Assembly: GCA_017958015.1 (NCBI GenBank)
Contig: JAGDDM010000032.1
Span: 1 to 28,834, forward strand
DNA: 28,834 bases
Reading direction: 5' to 3'
From: Abditibacteriota bacterium
GTDB taxonomy: Bacteria > Armatimonadota > UBA5829
Shown: positions 23,054-28,834 of the stretch, piece after piece
Position numbering within the stretch: position 1 is the stretch's first letter
Layout of the letters: every line of letters begins with the position of its first letter
Translations under genes and position numbers: made by a program
Notes under the pieces: model-generated
What the model was told of the DNA's origin: nothing
Databases searched by the model: none
The model's input: the letters and a program-made list of their open reading frames with translations, nothing else

Positions 23054-24868
23054 GTGGATTATAATCTCAATATGAAGCGGCTGGCGAAATACGTCTTCCG
23101 CTACAAATCGAATCTCATAGCGGCGGGTCTCTTCGGTCTGCTTATGGCTTTCTGCAATCTGGTGATAGCGGCCATGACCGGTATGTTCGTGGGCGTGTCC
23201 ACGGGCAAGTCTTTCAGCGAGATCGGTCTTGTTAAGACCCTCACGGATTTCCACCTTCTCCCCGCCAATCTCAGCATCAGCCCCGACAAGCTGACGGTGG
23301 TGGTGGCGGCAATGCTTTTCCTCATCGCCATTCCCCGCAGTTTATGCATGTATTTCAACAACTACCTCATCGCGGCCGTCACCGGCAAAATAGGCGCCGA
23401 CGTCCGCTTCGACATGTACTCCCACATCCACTCCCTCCCTCTGAAGTTCTTCCACAAGAGCCGAATCGGCGACATGCTCTCCCGCATGAACAACGACGTG
23501 GGCCTCATCCAGAACGCCGGAAACATCGTTATGATGGCCATCGACGGACCTCTGATGATTATTTTGGGTCTGGGCCGTATGTTCATGATTTGCTGGCAGC
23601 TGTCTCTGCTCACCATCGTGGTTATCCCCCTAATGGCCGGAGGCATCGGCAAGCTGGCCCGGAGAATACGAACCTCCACCACCGTAAGCCAGGTGAAACT
23701 GGCGGACGTGAGCTCCACCCTTGAGGAGTCCATCAGGGGCATCAGAATCATCAAGGGCTTCGGTATGGAGAAGCACGAGATTTCCCGCTTCGGAAAGGTG
23801 AACAAGAAGAGCCTTGCGGCAACACTTTGGGCGGCCAAGAAGGCCTCCGTGGTTGCCCCCATGACGGAGTTTATGGGCAGCGCCTCCGTGGCGGCTCTCA
23901 TGCTGGTGGGGGGTAAACTCATGGTAAACGGCGTCTTTTCCTTCGACGTCCTGGCGGAGTTCATCACCCTGGCTTTCATGGTTTCGAGCGCCTTCCGCAA
24001 CCTGGCCCGCCTCAATGTTCAGTATCAGCAGACAATGGCCGGCGCCGACAGAATTTTCGACCTTTTGGACACGAAATCCGACATGTACGACAAACCGGAC
24101 GCCAAGGTTCTCACGGACATGAATGCGGAGATAGAGTTCAAAGATGTGTCTTTCAGCTACAACCCCGGCGAACCGGTGCTGACGGATATTTCCTTTAAGA
24201 TTAACCCCGGCGAGATTTTGGCCATCGTGGGACCCAGCGGCGCGGGCAAATCCACTATTGCCGACCTCATCGCCAGATTTTACGACGTGTCCGAGGGCTC
24301 CGTCACCGTTGACGGCAACGATTTGCGGGACGTGACAATGGCAAGTCTGCGCAAATACATGGCCATAGTGCCCCAGGAGACCATTCTCTTCAGCGGAACA
24401 ATCGCGGAGAACATCTCCTACTCGCGGCCCGACGCCACGAGAGAAGAGATTATCGCCTCGGCCAAGGACGCCAACGCCCACGAGTTCATTTCCGAGTTCC
24501 CCATGGGCTACGACACCGTTCTGGGCGAGGGCGGCGTGGGGCTCTCCGGCGGTCAGCGGCAGCGAATCGCCATCGCCAGAGCCTTGCTGCGGAATCCGCG
24601 GATTCTCATTTTGGACGAGGCCACATCCGCCTTGGACGCCGCCAGCGAAGGCGTGGTTCAGGACGCTCTGGACAGACTTATGCGGGGCAGAACCACGGTT
24701 GTAATCGCCCACAGACTCTCCACCGTCACCGGCGCGGACAGAATACTTGTGCTGGACAGAGGCGAGATCGCGGAGCAGGGCTCCTTCGAGGATTTGGTGA
24801 AGGCGGAGGGCGTGTTCTCCGCTTTGTACAAGACACAGTTTAAGGTACGGGATAATGAGCAGCAGTAA
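23054..24868 (+). CDS. msbA: Lipid A flippase MsbA-type ABC transporter
   Basis: A half-size ABC exporter of 604 residues that probably works as a homodimer and flips core-lipid A from the inner to the outer leaflet of the inner membrane. Six transmembrane helices occupy about residues 15-320. The nucleotide-binding domain has Walker A GPSGAGKST (393-401), signature LSGGQ (497-501), Walker B ILILDE (517-522) and the H-loop in VIAHRLST. The frame opens with a GTG at 23054 directly after the lpxB stop; the ATG at 23072 is an alternative that would remove six residues. Neither has a strong Shine-Dalgarno. MsbA resembles other lipid or drug exporters, but the lipid A gene context makes this assignment good. 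Confidence 0.92.
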   Translation: MDYNLNMKRLAKYVFRYKSNLIAAGLFGLLMAFCNLVIAAMTGMFVGVSTGKSFSEIGLVKTLTDFHLLPANLSISPDKLTVVVAAMLFLIAIPRSLCMYFNNYLIAAVTGKIGADVRFDMYSHIHSLPLKFFHKSRIGDMLSRMNNDVGLIQNAGNIVMMAIDGPLMIILGLGRMFMICWQLSLLTIVVIPLMAGGIGKLARRIRTSTTVSQVKLADVSSTLEESIRGIRIIKGFGMEKHEISRFGKVNKKSLAATLWAAKKASVVAPMTEFMGSASVAALMLVGGKLMVNGVFSFDVLAEFITLAFMVSSAFRNLARLNVQYQQTMAGADRIFDLLDTKSDMYDKPDAKVLTDMNAEIEFKDVSFSYNPGEPVLTDISFKINPGEILAIVGPSGAGKSTIADLIARFYDVSEGSVTVDGNDLRDVTMASLRKYMAIVPQETILFSGTIAENISYSRPDATREEIIASAKDANAHEFISEFPMGYDTVLGEGGVGLSGGQRQRIAIARALLRNPRILILDEATSALDAASEGVVQDALDRLMRGRTTVVIAHRLSTVTGADRILVLDRGEIAEQGSFEDLVKAEGVFSALYKTQFKVRDNEQQ

Positions 24869-25517
24869 TAACAATCTATCACTTTCATATAAAATCGCGT
24901 GCCGGTTGCTGGCGACCATGTCGAAACTTCTCGGCGCTTCCGCTCGGATTACCGTTGTGGGCGATGAGTATATGCCCGCCTCCGGTCAGAACGAAAAGGG
25001 CGGCATGGTTCTTCTGTGGCACGCCACCACGGTTTTGCCCATTTACCGTTATCGCAACAGGGGCTACATGGGGATTATCTCCGAGTCCAAGGACGGCGAA
25101 TTGCAAAACAGCGTAATGCTTGCCAGAGGTTACAGAACCATCCGGGGCTCCACCGGCAACGACAAGCACGGAGCAAGGGCGTTGCTCACCTCCATAAGGG
25201 TTCTCAAAGACGGCGCCTTTATGGCCATTACTCCCGACGGCCCCAAGGGTCCGGTGAAGAAAGTTCAGCCCGGCGTGGTGCGGATGATTAAAAAATCCGA
25301 CTGCTTCTTTGTGCCCATGGGCGTGGCCTACGACAGATGCTGGCGACTCAAGTCTTGGGACAGCCACATGGTTCCCAAACCCTTCTGCAAGGCGGTTATA
25401 TACGTCACCGAGCCCACCCGTATCCCCGAGGATATGGACGAGGAGCAGGCGGCGGTCTTTATCGAAAACCGCATCAACGACGCCGAGAAAAAGGCGTGGG
25501 AGGTTATAAGCAAGTGA
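24855..25517 (+). CDS. DUF374-family lipid A acyltransferase, LpxJ-like
   Basis: The 220-residue protein belongs to the DUF374 lysophospholipid-acyltransferase-like family. Visible signatures are LLWHAT (His56), a SESKDGEL segment, TIRGSTGNDKHGARAL, ITPDGPKGP (PDGPKGP at 127-133), QPGVVRM and the KSWDSHMVPKPF region. Members of this family include LpxJ, the non-canonical late acyltransferase characterised in epsilonproteobacteria, which adds a secondary acyl chain to the lipid A precursor. The position between msbA and waaA strongly supports a lipid A role; donor and acyl position cannot be read from sequence. An N-terminal hydrophobic stretch probably ties it to the inner membrane. Its start overlaps the end of msbA by 14 nt. 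Confidence 0.88.
   Translation: MSSSNNNLSLSYKIACRLLATMSKLLGASARITVVGDEYMPASGQNEKGGMVLLWHATTVLPIYRYRNRGYMGIISESKDGELQNSVMLARGYRTIRGSTGNDKHGARALLTSIRVLKDGAFMAITPDGPKGPVKKVQPGVVRMIKKSDCFFVPMGVAYDRCWRLKSWDSHMVPKPFCKAVIYVTEPTRIPEDMDEEQAAVFIENRINDAEKKAWEVISK
25498..25503 (+). promoter_or_regulatory. Ribosome binding site for the GTG start of waaA
   Basis: GGGAGG, ten bases before the GTG at 25514. It supports this start over in-frame ATGs further upstream that lie within the preceding gene. Confidence 0.65.
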
Positions 25518-26797
25518 AATTCTTCTTCTATAACCTCATCTCCCTGCTGCTGCTTCCCTTCATACTGATATACTTCATCTGCAGAATGTTCAGCAGGAAG
25601 CGGAACCCGGCGGCTTGGCCCAACCAGTTGGGATTCACGAAAATAACCGCCAAGGACCCCAAGGTGTGGATTCACGCCGTAAGCGTGGGCGAGTCCGTGG
25701 CGGGGGCGTCCATGGTGTCTGCTCTCAAAAAGATTTCAAAGGTGTCCGTTGTCTTTTCCACCACCACCAAAAACGGCCAGGACATGGCCAAGAAGACGGT
25801 GAAAGACGCGAGTGACTTTATCTATTTTCCCATTGACTACTTCCTCTGTGTGTGGCAGGCTCTGCTGCGTGTACGGCCCGCGGCCTTTGCCTGCGTGGAC
25901 ACGGAAATCTGGCCCAACTTCTTCACCGTGGCCCATATGATGGGTGTAAAGGTGGCCATGATTAACGGCACCATATCCGACCGCACTTGGCGGGGCGCCA
26001 GAATTGTCCCCTGGGTGTACCGCATGGCTCTGGAAAACGCGGATCTTCTCTGCATGCAGTCCTACAACGACGCCCGGAGAGTCATCGCCCTGGGTGCCGG
26101 ACCGGAGCGGGTTTTCGTTACCGGCAACCTGAAGGCGGACCAGTTTACGGAGCATGTGAGCCCCGAGGAGCTGGCGGAACTTCGTCGGAACTTCGGCGTG
26201 AAAGCCGGACAGAAAGTGTTCGTTGCCGGCAGCACCAACCCCGGCGAGGATCAGCCGGTGGTGGAGGCTTTCGTGGCCGCCCGGAAAGTTTTCCCGGACA
26301 TGAAGCTCATCATCGCCCCCCGGCAGATTAACAGAGCCGACGAGATCGAGGCCATAGCGGCGGATTTCGGCTTTACCTGCGGCAGACGGAGCGACGGCAC
26401 CGCGGCTGATGAGGCCAGAGACATCGCCGTTTTGGACACCTTCGGCGAGCTTGCCAGAGTTTACGAACTCTGCGACATAAGTTTTGTGGGCGGCAGTCTC
26501 ATTCCCAAGGGCTGCCACAGCATTCTCCAGCCCATATCATTGGGGAAGGGCGTGTTCTTCGGACCCTACACCTTCAAGGCCAAGGCTCTTGTCACCCAGG
26601 CCAAGCGCTTCGGCGCCGGCTTCGAGGTATCCGGAGGCAGCCAGCTGGGCGAAAAACTCATCGCCTTTCTCTCCGACCCCAAAAAGATGGCGTCCATCAA
26701 AAAGGGCTGCGAGGATATGATGGAAGAAAATATCGGCGCCGCCGACCGCACCGCCGCCAAGTTCGCGGAACTGCTGCCGAAGGAGGAAAATAAATGA
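25514..26797 (+). CDS. waaA: 3-deoxy-D-manno-octulosonic acid transferase WaaA (KdtA)
   Basis: WaaA, a GT30 enzyme bound to the inner membrane by an N-terminal hydrophobic helix (about residues 6-22), transfers Kdo from CMP-Kdo to lipid IVA. The 427 residues carry HAVSVGES with the catalytic-type Glu60, ETEIWPN in the variant form DTEIWPN, a GTISDRTW segment, TGNLKAD, AGSTNPGEDQ, IIAPRQINRADE and FVGGSL. The usual GGHNPLEP motif appears as KGCHSILQP, with Gln339 where Glu normally sits. The gene starts at GTG, overlapping the previous stop (GTGA), with GGGAGG upstream. Number of Kdo residues added cannot be predicted. No Kdo synthesis genes are in the window. Confidence 0.93.
   Translation: MKFFFYNLISLLLLPFILIYFICRMFSRKRNPAAWPNQLGFTKITAKDPKVWIHAVSVGESVAGASMVSALKKISKVSVVFSTTTKNGQDMAKKTVKDASDFIYFPIDYFLCVWQALLRVRPAAFACVDTEIWPNFFTVAHMMGVKVAMINGTISDRTWRGARIVPWVYRMALENADLLCMQSYNDARRVIALGAGPERVFVTGNLKADQFTEHVSPEELAELRRNFGVKAGQKVFVAGSTNPGEDQPVVEAFVAARKVFPDMKLIIAPRQINRADEIEAIAADFGFTCGRRSDGTAADEARDIAVLDTFGELARVYELCDISFVGGSLIPKGCHSILQPISLGKGVFFGPYTFKAKALVTQAKRFGAGFEVSGGSQLGEKLIAFLSDPKKMASIKKGCEDMMEENIGAADRTAAKFAELLPKEENK
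26781..26786 (+). promoter_or_regulatory. Ribosome binding site of lpxK
   Basis: Perfect AGGAGG seven bases before the ATG at 26794, inside the last codons of waaA. Confidence 0.75.
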
Positions 26798-27870
26798 TTC
26801 TTCGGTATCTGGAAAAAGTGGTGTGCGGCGAGGAGATGAACTTCGGCTCCAAGGTTGTCCGGGCTCTGCTGCTTCCCTTTTCCTGGCTCTACCTCGGGGG
26901 ACTCGGGTTCTACCTGAAACTTTACGACTGGGGCCTGAAGAAGCGGACGAGGCTGGGCGTTCCGGTTATCTGTGTGGGCAATATCACCTTCGGCGGCACC
27001 GGCAAGACTCCTTTCGTGCGGATGCTCTGCGAGTTTCTGCAAAAGAACGGCGTGCGGCCCGTGGTGCTCACCAGAGGCCACGGCGTGAAGCACGAGGGCA
27101 CCATCATCGTCTCCGACTACGAAAACGTGCTTGCCAACGCGGGACAGGCCGGCGACGAGCCCTATCTCCTGGCCAAGTCTTTGCCGGGGGTTCCGATTTT
27201 GGTTGACAGGGACAGACGGCGCAGCGGCGCCTGGGCCTGCGAGAACCTGAAGCCGGACGTGATTGTCCTGGATGACGGCATGCAGTATTGGCAGTTGGAG
27301 AAGGACGTGACCGTGGTTATTATGGACGCGGTTCGGCCCTTCGGCAGCGGCTATGTTATGCCCGCCGGCGACATGCGGGAGAGCGAAAAGAGCCTCGAGC
27401 GGGCGGACCTTATGGTTTTCAGCCACTGCGAAAGCGTCACCAACGACTACCTTATCGACCTTGCGAAGCGTCTCAACAAGTATGTCGACTACGACAACAT
27501 GTTCTGCGCCTCCCACATTCCCGTGAAGCTCACCGGCGAGGAGGGGGAGACGGATCTTTCGTTCCTTAGGGACAAGGACGTCACCGCTTTCTGCGGCATC
27601 GGCAATCCCAACTCTTTCTTTGACACGCTGGAGCGGTTGGGCGCCCGGGTCTGCGGACGCATAATCTTCTCCGACCACATGGACTACACCGAGGCGGATA
27701 TGGCGGATGTGGAGCATATCGCCGCCGGTCGGATTGTGGTCACCACGGAAAAGGACGCGGCGAAACTGGAAGATATGTACGTGCCGAATCTGTACGTTTT
27801 GGATATTGAGTTCGATTTGGAGGACGAGGAGCGGTTCGAGGACCGACTCAAGAAACATTTGGTGGGCTGA
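26794..27870 (+). CDS. lpxK: Tetraacyldisaccharide 4'-kinase LpxK
   Basis: LpxK phosphorylates the 4' position of the tetraacyl disaccharide to give lipid IVA. The 358-residue protein is somewhat longer than the usual 310-330. It has an N-terminal hydrophobic membrane-associating segment (about 24-42), the P-loop in VGNITFGGTGKTP (61-73), TRGHG, GDEPYLLAK, LVDRDRR and the DDGMQYWQL motif that matches the family's DDGxQH. The C-terminal part includes AFCGIGNPNSFF and VVTTEKDAAKL. The start overlaps the waaA stop (ATGA) and has a perfect AGGAGG. In the normal pathway LpxK acts before WaaA, so the two adjacent genes encode consecutive steps. Confidence 0.95.
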   Translation: MILRYLEKVVCGEEMNFGSKVVRALLLPFSWLYLGGLGFYLKLYDWGLKKRTRLGVPVICVGNITFGGTGKTPFVRMLCEFLQKNGVRPVVLTRGHGVKHEGTIIVSDYENVLANAGQAGDEPYLLAKSLPGVPILVDRDRRRSGAWACENLKPDVIVLDDGMQYWQLEKDVTVVIMDAVRPFGSGYVMPAGDMRESEKSLERADLMVFSHCESVTNDYLIDLAKRLNKYVDYDNMFCASHIPVKLTGEEGETDLSFLRDKDVTAFCGIGNPNSFFDTLERLGARVCGRIIFSDHMDYTEADMADVEHIAAGRIVVTTEKDAAKLEDMYVPNLYVLDIEFDLEDEERFEDRLKKHLVG

Positions 27871-27871
27871 G

Positions 27872-28762
27872 ATGAGAATCGGAAAAAAGTTTGTGCAAAG
27901 CGCCGGGACATTTCTCTTTACCCGCTTCGCGAATTCGTTGCCGAAGAAGTCGGCGGAGCAAATAGACGCCATGGGCAGACGCTACGGCAATTTGCTTTTT
28001 AAGTGGGTTAAGAGCCGCAGAAAGTCCGCGTTGGAGAACCTGCGCACCGCTTTCGGGGACACGAAAACCGAGGCGGAGATTGAAAAAATAGCCCGGGAAT
28101 CCTTTGTGAGCATCACCTCTTCCATGCTTGACTTTTGCTGGGCGAGAGACAAGTCCGACGAGGAAATAGACCGCATGGTTGAGGCGGAGAACATGGAAGT
28201 TTTCGACAGAGTTCTCGCCGACGGCAAGGGCTTTTTGCTCCTTACCGCCCACTACGGCAACTGGGAAATGATGGCTCGGAAGATCGTGGCCCGGGGCTAC
28301 AAACTGAGCGTTATCGCCCGGAACGCCGAGGACAAAAACATGCGGGTCGCGGTGAACGGCATCAGAGAGAACAGCGGCTATCACGTGTTCCCCAAGAACG
28401 AATCCATGTCCGGCCCGGTGAAAGCGCTCCGGCGGAACGAGGTTCTGGGAATACTTCCGGACCAAAATACCATCGACGGCGTGTTCGTGAACTTCTTCGG
28501 CAAGCGGGCGAAAACCGCCACCGGCCCCGCCGTCTTTCACCTTAAGTTCGGCGCTCCCATCGTGCCCTGTTTCACCGTGAAAACCGGTCCCGGTAAGTAC
28601 AAAATGATGTGCGGGGAGCCGCTGAAGTACACTCCCTGCGGCGACTACGACAAGGACGTGCGCGACCTCACCCAGCTGGCCAACGACGCTCTGGAACACC
28701 AAATCCGCCTTATGCACCAGCATTGGCTGTGGATGCACAAAAGGTGGAAAACACAGGATTAA
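27872..28762 (+). CDS. lpxL: LpxL/HtrB-family lipid A late acyltransferase
   Basis: This 296-residue protein belongs to the LpxL/LpxM/HtrB lysophospholipid acyltransferase family, which adds a secondary acyl chain to Kdo2-lipid IVA at the inner membrane. The catalytic HX4E box is His127 to Glu132 in TAHYGNWEMM. LGILPDQN, the VNFFGKRAKTATGPA substrate motif and the C-terminal HWLWMHKRWK are all characteristic. The N-terminal hydrophobic helix is short. I chose the ATG at 27872, 1 nt after the lpxK stop, since longer in-frame starts lie wholly within lpxK. Whether it is closer to LpxL or LpxM cannot be decided by eye. It is the last gene before a strong terminator. Confidence 0.92.
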   Translation: MRIGKKFVQSAGTFLFTRFANSLPKKSAEQIDAMGRRYGNLLFKWVKSRRKSALENLRTAFGDTKTEAEIEKIARESFVSITSSMLDFCWARDKSDEEIDRMVEAENMEVFDRVLADGKGFLLLTAHYGNWEMMARKIVARGYKLSVIARNAEDKNMRVAVNGIRENSGYHVFPKNESMSGPVKALRRNEVLGILPDQNTIDGVFVNFFGKRAKTATGPAVFHLKFGAPIVPCFTVKTGPGKYKMMCGEPLKYTPCGDYDKDVRDLTQLANDALEHQIRLMHQHWLWMHKRWKTQD

Positions 28763-28799
28763 AAAACAAGGCTCATCGAAAGATGAGCCTTGTTTTTTT
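28761..28799 (+). terminator. Strong bidirectional rho-independent terminator of the lpx cluster
   Basis: CAAGGCTCATC (28767-28777) pairs perfectly with GATGAGCCTTG (28782-28792) across a GAAA tetraloop, followed by seven T (28793-28799) and preceded by six A (28761-28766). The 11-bp stem with a GNRA loop and U tracts in both directions is a textbook bidirectional terminator. It begins within the lpxL stop codon. The remaining 35 bases to the window end hold nothing I can identify. Confidence 0.93.
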
Positions 28800-28834
28800 A
28801 GGGCATAAGAAAAAGCCGCGGTAATCGCGATACT

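Overview
The window is a 28.8 kb piece of a diderm (LPS-type, outer-membrane-bearing) bacterial chromosome. It is GC-rich over most of its length, densely packed, and almost all on the + strand. The base of the call is direct: a 3-POTRA Omp85/BamA, a TamB-type inner/outer membrane bridge protein, an OmpH/Skp periplasmic chaperone, and nearly the whole Raetz lipid A pathway sit together. That co-localisation, with a short BamA next to TamB and OmpH, resembles the outer-membrane gene cluster known from diderm Terrabacteria-type lineages (for example Negativicutes, Armatimonadota/Abditibacteriota and relatives) more than the dispersed proteobacterial layout. The phylum is inference and I do not fix it.

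Layout. (1) 1-293: an AT-rich promoter region with a perfect inverted pair of extended -10 elements, then a GC-rich composite palindrome made of two inverted arrays of 7-bp repeats around two hairpins. (2) 294-4439, + strand: der (ribosome assembly GTPase), plsY (phospholipid synthesis), a secreted propeller-like protein of unknown function, and an HXXEE-family membrane protein, ending in a strong terminator at 4447-4480. (3) 4458-6982, - strand: coaX (type III pantothenate kinase) translationally coupled to a polytopic DUF6020-like membrane protein. The HXXEE gene and the DUF6020-like gene are visibly poorer in GC than everything else and face each other across the terminator; they look like later additions. 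(4) 7149-15133, + strand: a secreted M48 metallopeptidase, a PEP carboxykinase-fold protein lacking a key lysine, lipB (octanoyltransferase) and a 1538-residue TamB-like protein, the last three joined by 1-nt stop/start overlaps. (5) 15221-28762, + strand: bamA, ompH, a coiled-coil anchored protein of unknown function, lpxD, lpxC, fabZ, lpxA, lpxB, msbA, a DUF374/LpxJ-like acyltransferase, waaA, lpxK and an LpxL/HtrB-like acyltransferase. Its only clear promoter is upstream of bamA and its only clear terminator follows lpxL.

How the genes work together. LpxA, LpxC, LpxD, LpxB, LpxK and WaaA make Kdo-lipid IVA; FabZ supplies the hydroxyacyl-ACP branch point. Two different types of late acyltransferase can finish the lipid A acyl chains, and MsbA flips the product across the inner membrane. 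BamA with OmpH inserts outer-membrane proteins, and TamB probably moves phospholipid (to which PlsY contributes) or assists OMP assembly. The UDP-2,3-diacylglucosamine hydrolase step (LpxH, LpxI or LpxG) is not in the window. The least explained pieces are the PEPCK-like protein, the secreted propeller protein, the coiled-coil protein between ompH and lpxD, the low-GC membrane protein pair, and the heptad-repeat palindrome upstream of der.
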